Assembly: GCA_018378775.1 (NCBI GenBank)
Contig: JAGZWV010000059.1
Coordinates: forward strand, 1 to 8,599
Length of the DNA: 8,599 nucleotides
Reading direction: 5' to 3'
Source: Collinsella sp.
GTDB lineage: Bacteria; Actinomycetota; Coriobacteriia; Coriobacteriales; Coriobacteriaceae
Shown: piece after piece, positions 1 through 6,781 of the stretch
Layout: each line of letters starts with the position of its first letter
Numbering within the stretch: the stretch's first letter is position 1
Translations under genes and position numbers: made by a program
Notes under the pieces: model-generated
What the model was told of the DNA's origin: nothing
Seen by the model: the letters and a program-made list of their open reading frames with translations, nothing else
Databases searched by the model: none

Positions 1-2
1 AG

Positions 3-68
3 CGGATCAAGAAGTCCCTCGGGTGGCTGAGCCCGATGGAGTACCGCAGGAAGCTTGGATACGCCTAG
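3..68 (+). CDS. IS3-family transposase, C-terminal fragment (5' end outside window)
   Basis: The first bases are open in the frame starting at base 3 and encode 21 residues ending in WLSPMEYRRKLGYA before a TAG stop. The pattern 'sLGwlSPmeYR' is the usual extreme C-terminus of the DDE integrase/transposase (OrfB) of the IS3 family, IS150-like branch, just after the catalytic core. Only this tail is visible, so the catalytic residues and the state of the rest of the element cannot be judged. A plausible IS end follows 24 bases after the stop, which supports the call. The family assignment rests on a short motif. Confidence 0.72.
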   Translation, partial: RIKKSLGWLSPMEYRRKLGYA

Positions 69-70
69 GC

Positions 71-92
71 GCGGTCCAAGAAATCGTCCGCA
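71..92 (+). mobile_element. Probable right terminal inverted repeat of the IS3/IS150-like element
   Basis: Just after the transposase stop lies a sequence whose reverse complement reads TGCGGACGATTTCTTGGACC. IS150-type ends typically begin with TG and contain a TTTxTTGGAC-like block, and the plus-strand copy ends in CA as expected for an IS3 right end. The exact last base (about 92) is inferred, because the left end is outside the window and no target duplication can be checked. The next bases hold a small CCCC/GGGG hairpin (about 94-106). Confidence 0.5.
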
Positions 93-110
93 CCCCCGAA
101 TAGGGGCCAA

Positions 111-135
111 ACAGGAACTATTTCACCGCAACTGA
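111..135 (+). repeat. 25-bp repeat copy 1, upstream of the oxidoreductase gene
   Basis: These 25 bases are identical to 1292-1316. Both copies are followed within a few bases by a G-rich ribosome binding site and a start codon. Copy 1 stands alone: the opposite-orientation arm that accompanies copy 2 is absent, and the likely IS right end lies about 18 bases upstream. Confidence 0.85.
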
Positions 136-146
136 AGGGGGCTGTC

Positions 147-1166
147 GTGGGCCATCGGGATTCATGTGATGATTTGCGTGAGGTTCGTTGGGGCGTTTTG
201 GGCGCTGGGAACATTTCGCATCGATTTGCAGCGTCGCTCAAGGAGGTGGACGGGGCACGGCTTGTGGCTGCCGCCGGTCGCACCCCTTCGCATGTTGAGG
301 AGTTTTGCAGGGCGTTTTCGATTGATGCCGCGCACAATTATGCCACGGCTGACGATAGCGGCGATGCGGCTTATGATGCGTTGATTGCCGACCCCGATGT
401 CGACGTAATCTACTTGGCTCTTCCACATGGCATGCATGCGCATTGGGTCTGTCGGGCACTGCGCGCGGGAAAGGCCGTGCTGTGCGAAAAACCGGCCGTT
501 TTGAACGAAGAAGAGGCTCTCTCGATTGCCTCCACCTCTCGCGAGCGCGGCGTGCTGTTTATGGAGGCGATGAAAAATCGGTTTTGTCCGATGCGTACTC
601 GCGTGAAGGGCTTGCTTGCGTCGGGCGAGCTCGGCCGTATCGTCTCGATTGAAAGCGTGCAAAAACTCGATTATGGTGAGCCCCCTTCGAGTTATCTGCT
701 CGACCCGTTGCAGGGTGGCTGTCTATATGACATGGGCTGCTATGCGGTCGGTTGGTTTGAGGATTTGCTCGCGGGCGCGTGCGAGGTTTCGTCCCGTGAA
801 GTTCGCTGGCGTGACGTATCGGGCGGCCGCGTCGATTGGGCCGACGAGGTCCATATGAGCGTCGGCGGTATATCCATTCATATGGTGTGTGACGGCAAAG
901 CAGCATACGAAAGCCGCTTAACGATTGCCTGCGAGCGGGGTTCGTTGGAAATCGAGCGCCTCCATCGCCCCGAGCTCGCCCATGTGAAGTACTCCGACGG
1001 ACGAATGCTCGAAATAAATGCCCCGTTTGAGGTCGATGATTTCTACGGCGAAATCCAGCATGCGACCCAGCTCATCCGGGCGGGGAAACTCGAGAGTCCC
1101 GTCATGCCCCTTGCCGCCACACAGCGCTGCGCGCGCATTATCGATGCAATCCGTCTAGCCCTCTAG
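147..1166 (+). CDS. Gfo/Idh/MocA-family NAD(P)-dependent oxidoreductase
   Basis: The gene encodes 339 residues, a normal length for the family. The Rossmann fold opens with VRWGVLGAGNIS (residues 13-24, glycines G19 and G21), followed by the strand-loop IYLALPHGMHAHW (88-100) and the signature EKP at 114-116, whose lysine is catalytically important in the family. The C-terminal half carries GGCLYDMGCYAVGW (190-203), resembling the family's dihydrodiol-dehydrogenase-like members, where the sugar or diol substrate binds. It is probably a soluble cytoplasmic enzyme that oxidises or reduces a sugar, inositol or similar polyol; the substrate cannot be read from sequence. The GTG start is chosen for the AAGGGGG ribosome binding site five to six bases upstream, and because the Rossmann fold starts soon after. 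The gene lies directly downstream of an IS end and of one copy of a 25-bp repeat, so its original promoter may have been altered. Confidence 0.9.
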   Translation: MGHRDSCDDLREVRWGVLGAGNISHRFAASLKEVDGARLVAAAGRTPSHVEEFCRAFSIDAAHNYATADDSGDAAYDALIADPDVDVIYLALPHGMHAHWVCRALRAGKAVLCEKPAVLNEEEALSIASTSRERGVLFMEAMKNRFCPMRTRVKGLLASGELGRIVSIESVQKLDYGEPPSSYLLDPLQGGCLYDMGCYAVGWFEDLLAGACEVSSREVRWRDVSGGRVDWADEVHMSVGGISIHMVCDGKAAYESRLTIACERGSLEIERLHRPELAHVKYSDGRMLEINAPFEVDDFYGEIQHATQLIRAGKLESPVMPLAATQRCARIIDAIRLAL

Positions 1167-1224
1167 GACTTGGCGCTGACGCGTAGGGGATCATGACGCC
1201 GGCGACCGTGGTGCTTGGTGGCCC

Positions 1225-1244
1225 GCATCTCTGATGCCCCTTTT
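1225..1244 (+). terminator. Weak terminator-like hairpin after the oxidoreductase gene
   Basis: A 5-bp stem GCATC/GATGC with a three-base loop is followed by CCC and then TTTT. The stem is short and separated from the T run, so termination here is doubtful. It is the only terminator-like structure between the oxidoreductase and the large inverted repeat. Confidence 0.22.
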
Positions 1245-1249
1245 ATAAC

Positions 1250-1312
1250 TTGCGGTGGAATAGTTCCTGTTTGCGGCAGAATAAGGCATCGACAGGAACT
1301 ATTTCACCGCAA
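1250..1312. repeat. Long inverted repeat (21-bp arms, 21-base spacer) upstream of endonuclease IV
   Basis: The arms are 1250-1270 and 1292-1312. They are exact reverse complements except for 1258/1304, which would still form a G-U pair in RNA, so a transcript could fold into an uninterrupted 21-bp stem. The spacer is 1271-1291. The right arm is part of the 25-bp sequence also found at 111-135. No T run follows, so it is not a standard intrinsic terminator. It could be a dispersed palindromic repeat, an RNA structure in the nfo leader, or a double operator; sequence alone does not decide. Confidence 0.85.
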
Positions 1313-1316
1313 CTGA
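1292..1316 (+). repeat. 25-bp repeat copy 2, upstream of endonuclease IV
   Basis: These bases are identical to 111-135 and run up to the GAGGGGGAG ribosome binding site of the endonuclease IV gene. The identity extends past the right arm of the inverted repeat by a few bases (CTGA), so the shared unit is not just the palindrome arm. Confidence 0.85.
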
Positions 1317-1332
1317 TGAGGGGGAGCTGGGG

Positions 1333-2199
1333 ATGCTGACGATCGGGTGTCATCTATCCACGACGAAGGGCTATCGGGCGATGGGAGAGACGGCGTTGTC
1401 AATTGGCGCCAATACCTTTGCATTCTTTACGCGCAACCCGCGCGGCGGCAAGGCGAAAGATCTTGACATGGATGACGTGGCCGCCCTGCGCGAGCTTATG
1501 GCGCAAAATGATTTTGGCCCACTCGTGGCTCATGCCCCGTATACCTATAACCCCTGCTCAGCCAAAGAGCGGGCGCGCGAGTTTGCCCTGGAGGCCATGG
1601 CAGAGGACCTGCGGCGCATGGAGGCGCTGCCCGGCAACTACTACAACTTCCATCCCGGTGCGCATGTGGGGCAGGGCTCCGACGCCGGCATTCAGATGAT
1701 CGTCGACACCCTGTGCCAGGTGATGTTTGAGGGGCAGCAGACGACGGTGCTGCTCGAGACCATGGCCGGCAAGGGCACCGAGGTGGGCCGCAGCTTTGAG
1801 GAGCTGGCGCTCATCATCGAGGGCGTTGCCGACAAGCGCCCCGAGCTGTCGGCCAAGTTGGGCGTTTGCCTGGACACCTGCCATGTGAATGACGCCGGCT
1901 ATGACATCGTCCACGATCTTGACGGTGTGCTTGACGAGTTCGATCGTGTGGTGGGTATCGAACGCCTGCGCGCCGTGCATATCAATGACTCCAAGAATCC
2001 CTGCGGCGCCCATAAGGATCGCCACGAGTGTATCGGCAAGGGCTACCTGGGTAGTGAAGAGTTTGGCGGCGGTATGCAGGTTATGCAGAATATTGTATCG
2101 AATGGCCGCTTGCGCGCATTGCCATTCATTTTGGAGACACCGAACGAACTTGCAGGTTATGCGGCTGAAATCAAATTGTTAAGGTCATTGCAGCAGTGA
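1333..2199 (+). CDS. nfo: Endonuclease IV (AP endonuclease, Zn-dependent)
   Basis: This 288-residue protein has the full set of AP-endonuclease family 2 motifs. The enzyme cuts DNA 5' to abasic sites in base excision repair and also removes 3' blocking groups. Visible motifs are GCHLSTTKG (5-13), FTRNPRGGK (32-40), LLETMAGKGTEVG (140-152), GVCLDTCHVNDAGYD (177-191) and HINDSKN...KDRHECIGKGYLG (216-240). All nine expected trinuclear zinc ligands can be matched: H67, H107, E142, D181, H184, H216, D229, H231 and E268. The length is typical of the family (about 280 residues), so the gene appears intact. The ATG follows a strong G-rich ribosome binding site. The leader carries the long inverted repeat. 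No functional link to the flanking oxidoreductase or transporter is evident. Confidence 0.97.
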   Translation: MLTIGCHLSTTKGYRAMGETALSIGANTFAFFTRNPRGGKAKDLDMDDVAALRELMAQNDFGPLVAHAPYTYNPCSAKERAREFALEAMAEDLRRMEALPGNYYNFHPGAHVGQGSDAGIQMIVDTLCQVMFEGQQTTVLLETMAGKGTEVGRSFEELALIIEGVADKRPELSAKLGVCLDTCHVNDAGYDIVHDLDGVLDEFDRVVGIERLRAVHINDSKNPCGAHKDRHECIGKGYLGSEEFGGGMQVMQNIVSNGRLRALPFILETPNELAGYAAEIKLLRSLQQ

Positions 2200-2225
2200 T
2201 GACTGTCATAAAGTGGAGTGCTCCA
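2199..2225. promoter_or_regulatory. Two small adjacent palindromes upstream of the ABC operon promoter
   Basis: ATGAC-T-GTCAT (2199-2209, overlapping the nfo stop) and TGGAG-TG-CTCCA (2214-2225) lie in tandem about 40-60 bases upstream of the predicted -35 box. They could be operator sites for the transporter operon. Short palindromes occur by chance, and no T run follows, so they do not look like a terminator for nfo. Confidence 0.25.
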
Positions 2226-2260
2226 TTCACGTTATGGGTTTGTTTCAATCAGTTTTCTAA

Positions 2261-2289
2261 TTGCGGATTCTTCCAAGCGGGTGCATAAT
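2261..2289 (+). promoter_or_regulatory. Predicted sigma-70 promoter of the amino-acid ABC operon
   Basis: A -35-like TTGCGG (2261-2266) is separated by exactly 17 bases from CATAAT (2284-2289), which matches the -10 consensus at five of six positions. A start near 2296 would give a leader of about 50 bases containing the hairpin at 2306-2329. The -10 and the spacing are convincing; the -35 is moderate. Confidence 0.55.
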
Positions 2290-2305
2290 AACCCTCAGTT
2301 TTTGC

Positions 2306-2329
2306 AGACCCCTGAATCACGTGGGGTCT
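2306..2329 (+). promoter_or_regulatory. Leader hairpin abutting the ribosome binding site of the binding-protein gene
   Basis: AGACCCC (2306-2312) pairs with GGGGTCT (2323-2329) around a 10-base loop. The 3' side ends three bases before the GGAAGGAGA ribosome binding site. It is followed by only TTT, so termination is unlikely. A perfect 7-bp stem directly beside the ribosome binding site could tune translation or stabilise the abundant binding-protein mRNA. Confidence 0.5.
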
Positions 2330-2346
2330 TTGGAAGGAGACTGATT

Positions 2347-3207
2347 ATGAAGCTGAAGAAGCTTGGCGCATTTGCCGCCACGGGTGCTATGGCGCTCGCC
2401 CTCGCTCTGACGGGCTGCGGCTCGTCCAACGCCACCTCTGGTTCTGATGCCAGTTCCAGCAGCTCTGACGACGCTAAGGTCGAGAAGGTCGACGGTTCCA
2501 AGGAGTACGCGCTCGTCAAGGACGGTACGCTGACCGTCGGCACCTCTGCCGAGTACGCTCCGTTTGAGTATAAGGATGACAACGGCGATTATCAGGGCTT
2601 TGACCTTGAGCTCATCAAGGCTATCGGCGACAAGCTGGGCCTGGATGTCGAGTATGTCAACAATGACTTTGACACGCTGGTTCCGGGCGTCGCTTCGGGC
2701 GCCAAATATGACGTCTCCATCGCGGCTATCACCGACACGCCCGAGCGTGAGAAGGAAGTCACTTTCTCCGATTCCTACTACATGGACGATCAGGCTATCG
2801 TGACCAAGGTCGATAACACCGACATCACGGCCGACAACTACAGCGAGAAGCTCAACAATGCTGACGCCACGATCATCGTCCAGTCTGGTTCGACCGCCGA
2901 GGCCTTTGCCCAGGAGAACTTCCCCAAGGCCAAGATCGTCCCCTACAAGGACGCTACCGAGTGCCTCAGCGCCCTGCAGTCCGATAAGGGCGACGCCGTA
3001 GTCACCAACCGCTCCGTTGCCAGCCAGCTGACCGCCGAGCAGTTCAACACCTGCCAGACCATCAAGCAGATTAGCACCGGCGAGGAGTACGCCATCGCCA
3101 TCAACCAGGGCAACACCAAGCTCAAGAACGACATCAACCAGGCCATCAAGGACCTGACCGACGACGGTACCGTTGACGCCCTCATGGCTAAGTACAACAT
3201 CAAGTAA
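2347..3207 (+). CDS. Polar amino-acid ABC transporter substrate-binding lipoprotein (SBP_bac_3 family)
   Basis: The 286-residue protein starts with a lipoprotein signal peptide: basic n-region MKLKK, a hydrophobic stretch to about 21, and lipobox LTGC with C24 as the lipidated cysteine. A Ser/Asp-rich linker (25-45) would tether it to the outer face of the membrane. The solute-binding domain covers about 62-284, with TVGTSAEYAPFEYKD near its start, GFDLELIKAI (84-93) and AITDTPEREKEVTFSDSYY (127-145). R134 matches the arginine that holds the ligand carboxylate in this family. The canonical aspartate that usually binds the amino group appears to be N221 (AVVTNRSVA), so the ligand may be atypical. 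An open frame extends upstream to 2218, but ATG 2347 is preferred because it has GGAAGGAGA upstream and puts a proper signal peptide at the N-terminus. The permease and ATPase follow on the same strand. The specific amino acid cannot be assigned. Confidence 0.93.
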   Translation: MKLKKLGAFAATGAMALALALTGCGSSNATSGSDASSSSSDDAKVEKVDGSKEYALVKDGTLTVGTSAEYAPFEYKDDNGDYQGFDLELIKAIGDKLGLDVEYVNNDFDTLVPGVASGAKYDVSIAAITDTPEREKEVTFSDSYYMDDQAIVTKVDNTDITADNYSEKLNNADATIIVQSGSTAEAFAQENFPKAKIVPYKDATECLSALQSDKGDAVVTNRSVASQLTAEQFNTCQTIKQISTGEEYAIAINQGNTKLKNDINQAIKDLTDDGTVDALMAKYNIK

Positions 3208-3227
3208 ATAGATGCTTGATTGCGCGT

Positions 3228-3258
3228 AGGCCCTTTCCGTTTTGCGGAGAGGGCCTTT
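3228..3258 (+). terminator. Terminator-like hairpin between binding protein and permease genes
   Basis: AGGCCCTTTCCG pairs with CGGAGAGGGCCT (one T-G wobble) around a short T-rich loop, giving a 12-bp stem, followed by TTTG. The T run is short, so partial termination or a 3'-end stabilising role is likely. That would make more binding protein than permease/ATPase, a common arrangement in ABC importers. Confidence 0.6.
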
Positions 3259-3323
3259 GCGCTTCTCTCGACGGAGAGCGTTTCCGTCTCGTTTTGCCGG
3301 CAACTTCTACGATAGGAGCCACC

Positions 3324-4685
3324 TTGTCTCGATTGAACGAAGGGGCCATGGGTCGGCGTTTTCCGCTGCCCTCGATGCTCCAAAAACTAGCCTGCGCCCT
3401 AGCTGTGGCGCTCGCTTTGTTGTGCGCGGGGACAGCCGCGCCCACGACCGCCCAGGCGCTTGAGACCGCAAAGATTACCGCCCGACCCAACACCGGTTCG
3501 GGCAGCGCTGTGGTCGGTGGCACCGAGACGCGCATTACCTGGGAGGTCCAGGCCGATGCCGACGAGGAGCTGAGCGGTCTTTCGCTGACGTTTGTCGACG
3601 GCACGACGTTTGGTACCGATGACACGCGATTGACGATGCTCTCGGGCGAGGACCTCATGGATCGTACGCCCATGAAGCCCACGTGCAAGGCTGACGGCCA
3701 GACGCTCAAGATTGACTTTGGCGAGACGGCGCCTGCCGGCGGCTTTTTCCGTGTCGAGGTTTACGGCGTGACGTTCCCCGTCGAGGGCGGCGATGAGGCC
3801 TTTAGCGGAACCTATACGCTTGCCGACGGTTCGACCAAGAAGATTTCCAAGATTCCTTCCGTCGAGATCAAGGGCGTGACGGCATTCGATAACTTCCTGG
3901 CCGACCTTAAGGAACAGCCGTGGGTCGAGGCCTGGAACTCCAATATGTTCCTGCGCCTGTTCTTGAACCCGGTCATTTTGGTCCAAAGCCTGCCGATCGT
4001 CTTTAAGGGCTTCCTTATGTCGCTCTCGATTGTGCTTGTGGCGTTTCCGCTGGCGATCCCCTTTGGCTTTGCCCTGTCGCTCATGCGCATATCCAAATCG
4101 CGCATCCTGCGTTGCCTTGCCGGCATCTACGTGAATGTCATCCGCGGTACGCCGGCGTTCCTGCAGATCTATATTGCATTCTTTGGCCTGCCGCTTGCCG
4201 GCGTCAAGGTGGACGACTATGTCTTGGGCGTCATCGTCATGGCCATGAACTCGTCCGCCTACCTGTGCGAGATCTTCCGCGCCGGTATTCAGTCGATCCC
4301 CAAGGGCCAAAACGAGGCTGCTCGCTCGCTGGGCATGAATGCCTTCCAGACGCTGCTCTACGTTATGATTCCGCAGACGTTCCGCAATGTCCTGCCTACG
4401 CTGACCAGCGAGTTTATCCTGCTTTACAAGGATACGTCGCTGCTTGCCGCTGTGGGCGTGGTCGAGATCGTCATGAACGCCCGCACCATCGTGGCAACGA
4501 CGGGCTCCATTACGCCGTATGTGGTTGCCGCCCTGTTCTATCTGGTCATTACCCTGCCGCTTGCGCGCTTGGTGAGCGGTCTCGAGGCGAGGCTGCTGGG
4601 TACGGCCGAAACCAAAAAGAAGCGTCCCACCAAGAGCGCCGGACAGGTCGTCGCAACGCCCGCCGACCATATCGCTGGTCTGTAA
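3324..4685 (+). CDS. Amino-acid ABC transporter permease with N-terminal exported beta-rich domain
   Basis: The predicted 453-residue protein is about twice the length of a typical HisM/GlnP-type permease. Residues 22-36 form a hydrophobic signal segment, with a possible AxA cleavage site ending at A45. Residues 46 to about 200 are polar, rich in Thr, Gly and Val and have alternating patterns expected of a beta-sandwich; I do not recognise the family. The permease domain starts near 219, with RGTP (274-277), the cytoplasmic EAA loop EIFRAGIQSIPKGQNEAARSLG region (316-337) that docks on the ATPase, and several membrane segments to about 435. The TTG start is chosen for TAGGAG five bases upstream; ATG 3348 is an alternative, with its purine run only two bases away. 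The extra domain lies where GlnP-type fusions carry substrate-binding domains, yet a separate binding protein is encoded just upstream. The ATPase gene follows 12 bases after the stop. Confidence 0.9.
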   Translation: MSRLNEGAMGRRFPLPSMLQKLACALAVALALLCAGTAAPTTAQALETAKITARPNTGSGSAVVGGTETRITWEVQADADEELSGLSLTFVDGTTFGTDDTRLTMLSGEDLMDRTPMKPTCKADGQTLKIDFGETAPAGGFFRVEVYGVTFPVEGGDEAFSGTYTLADGSTKKISKIPSVEIKGVTAFDNFLADLKEQPWVEAWNSNMFLRLFLNPVILVQSLPIVFKGFLMSLSIVLVAFPLAIPFGFALSLMRISKSRILRCLAGIYVNVIRGTPAFLQIYIAFFGLPLAGVKVDDYVLGVIVMAMNSSAYLCEIFRAGIQSIPKGQNEAARSLGMNAFQTLLYVMIPQTFRNVLPTLTSEFILLYKDTSLLAAVGVVEIVMNARTIVATTGSITPYVVAALFYLVITLPLARLVSGLEARLLGTAETKKKRPTKSAGQVVATPADHIAGL

Positions 4686-4697
4686 GGAGGTTCTATT

Positions 4698-5450
<753 letters not shown>

Positions 5451-5476
5451 CTGCTTTATATGACTGACATAGCAGA

Positions 5477-5511
5477 AAACGGGAGCTGGATGTGATCCGG
5501 CTCCCGTTTTT
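5477..5511. terminator. Strong, probably bidirectional intrinsic terminator
   Basis: The stem 5477-5490 pairs with 5496-5509 (outer AAACGGGAGC with GCTCCCGTTT, one inner T-G wobble) around the five-base loop TGTGA. On the plus strand it runs into TTTTT at 5507-5511, ending the ABC operon. On the minus strand the A run at 5476-5479 becomes TTTT, so it can also end the convergent flavodoxin transcript. Confidence 0.9.
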
Positions 5512-5567
5512 GTTGGGACACGAATGTGTTTTGGCGCAGAGCGCGTTACGGGCGGAGCTCATTGCCG

Positions 5568-5987
5568 CTAGGCGAGCTCGGCTCCAAGGGCGTGGCAGGC
5601 CGCCTCGCCCTCATCGTCGGGGGCGTCGTAACAGATGACGGAGTCGACCACGTTGACGCCCGCCTCGTCGGCATCGGCCTTCCAGTTGTCCATCCACTCG
5701 CCCTCGGCCCACGAGTAGGAGCCAAAGAGGACGACCTTCTTATCGCTGAGGGTCTCCTTGACCTCGTCCCACATAGGCTGGAACTCGTCATACTCAAGCT
5801 CCTCGGAACCCATGGCGGGGCAGCCGAAGGCAATGGCGTCATAGCTGGCGGCCTTGTCGGCAGAGAAGTCGGCGCAGGGGATGACCTCAGCCTCGGCACC
5901 CGCGGACGTGGCGCCTTCGGCGACGAGGTTTGCCATGGCCTCGGTGTTGCCCGTGCCGCTCCAGTAGACGACGGCGATCTTGCTCAT
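5568..5987 (-). CDS. Flavodoxin, short-chain
   Basis: The 139-residue protein matches short-chain anaerobe flavodoxins in length and motifs. It is a small cytoplasmic FMN electron carrier that can replace ferredoxin, often under iron shortage. The phosphate-binding loop SGTGNTEAMA is at 10-19. The first isoalloxazine loop GCPAMGSEELEYDEFQP spans 55-71, and GSYSWAEGEWMDNW at 89-102 gives the second FMN-contacting region. ATG at 5987 (minus strand) is preferred because GAAAGGA lies just upstream and the phosphate loop falls at the expected place; the frame is open much further upstream, but that part overlaps the DUF3793 gene in another frame. It starts 46 bases after the DUF3793 stop, so the two are likely one operon. 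Confidence 0.95.
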   Translation of the reverse strand: MSKIAVVYWSGTGNTEAMANLVAEGATSAGAEAEVIPCADFSADKAASYDAIAFGCPAMGSEELEYDEFQPMWDEVKETLSDKKVVLFGSYSWAEGEWMDNWKADADEAGVNVVDSVICYDAPDDEGEAACHALGAELA

Positions 5988-6033
5988 GTTGAGTCCTTTC
6001 GGTTGTGCGGCGTGCGGCCGCGGTTTGTACGTT

Positions 6034-6738
6034 CTATCGGGTCGCCTGGGCGAGTTGCGCCAAGCTGCAGCCCTGCTGATAGATAAAGGTGAGGTGTTGG
6101 GTGCAGGCACGGTACGCATCAAACGTCGCAAGCGCCTGCTCGACATTCGTATAGACCTTCCAGGCTCCAAAGATCTTGTAGTTCTCGCCACGCTGGGCGA
6201 TGAACTCGTATACGTCGTCGCAGGGGTACCCCAGGAAGTAGCCAATCTCGTGTGGAAATTCGCAGGCGCAGTCGTTGTTGCAGCAGACTTGCTGATCCAG
6301 TGCGCATTGAGTCTGGCCGCAGGCGCATTCCGCGGCGTTATTGCTCGCGAGCGTGATGCGTGATGCCAGGTGCACAAGACATGCCGAGAGGTTGCCGGTG
6401 TCGTAGCCCTTCTTGGCGAGTGCCGTTTTGGCGCGCGGGTCAGCAAGGTAAGTGGCGAGGCTATTGGGCCGATATGCGTATACGAGCGCCCCGCAGGGGC
6501 GCCAGACCAAAACGCTCAGATGGATACCGAACGGATTAAGCTCGTGATTGCACCGGGCGATAACGTTGAGCAGGCGTGCTCGGCGATCCTCGATCGCCGC
6601 AGTTACGCTTGAGCCGTCTTGATCGGCATAGACTCCTGGATAGGTAAAGAGCGATGCCGGTTTGATGCCCGCGAGCGTGGGGGAGCAGTTGCGCACGACT
6701 GCCGCCTGAAACGTTGGGATGTCGATGGTTCGAGTCAC
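6034..6738 (-). CDS. DUF3793 family protein with cysteine-rich cluster
   Basis: The 234-residue protein shows the conserved blocks I associate with DUF3793: NCSPTLAGIKPASLF (17-31), EFPHEIGYFLGYP (160-172) and WKVYTNVEQA (193-202). The biochemical function of this family is not known to me; members occur in anaerobes and are often beside flavodoxin, as here. Between the halves sits a cluster of seven cysteines in 22 residues: C138, C140, C145, C152, C153, C157 and C159, just before the EFPHE motif with H163. Cysteines at 18, 63, 82, 120, 173, 212 and 224 add to this. Such a cluster suggests metal or Fe-S binding, but that is inference. No signal peptide or membrane segment is visible, so it should be cytoplasmic. 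The start is GTG with GGAAGGGG four bases upstream. It is the first gene of the operon with flavodoxin. Confidence 0.88.
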   Translation of the reverse strand: MTRTIDIPTFQAAVVRNCSPTLAGIKPASLFTYPGVYADQDGSSVTAAIEDRRARLLNVIARCNHELNPFGIHLSVLVWRPCGALVYAYRPNSLATYLADPRAKTALAKKGYDTGNLSACLVHLASRITLASNNAAECACGQTQCALDQQVCCNNDCACEFPHEIGYFLGYPCDDVYEFIAQRGENYKIFGAWKVYTNVEQALATFDAYRACTQHLTFIYQQGCSLAQLAQATR

Positions 6739-6762
6739 GTTGCCCCTTCCGAGCCCTTACTT

Positions 6763-6781
6763 GTTAGCCTAGGAAAACTTA
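6763..6781. promoter_or_regulatory. Possible DtxR/IdeR-like iron box over the DUF3793 transcription start
   Basis: The stretch around TTAGCCTAGG resembles the core of the actinobacterial DtxR/IdeR operator (two TTAGG-type halves around TTAGSCTAA). The core fits well and the outer bases poorly, about 11 of 19 by hand alignment. Its position, overlapping the predicted -10 and start of the flavodoxin operon, would allow repression when iron is plentiful. Boundaries are approximate. Confidence 0.28.

Noticed and set aside
1250..1316. CRISPR-like repeat
   Set aside because: Only two direct copies over 1 kb apart, no regular spacers and no cas genes; the structure is an inverted repeat.
2218..2346. 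Upstream extension of the binding-protein frame
   Set aside because: It would bury the signal peptide 43 residues inside the protein and would contain the predicted promoter and leader hairpin.
2317..3303. 328-codon minus-strand frame opposite the binding-protein gene
   Set aside because: Low-complexity Val/Leu/Gly/Asp composition, antisense to a well-supported lipoprotein gene.
3216..3323. Upstream extension of the permease frame
   Set aside because: It spans the terminator-like hairpin, and the signal-like segment needs a start near 3324 or 3348.
5988..6446. Upstream extension of the flavodoxin frame on the minus strand
   Set aside because: It overlaps the DUF3793 gene in another frame, and the flavodoxin fold begins at the ATG at 5987, which has its own ribosome binding site.
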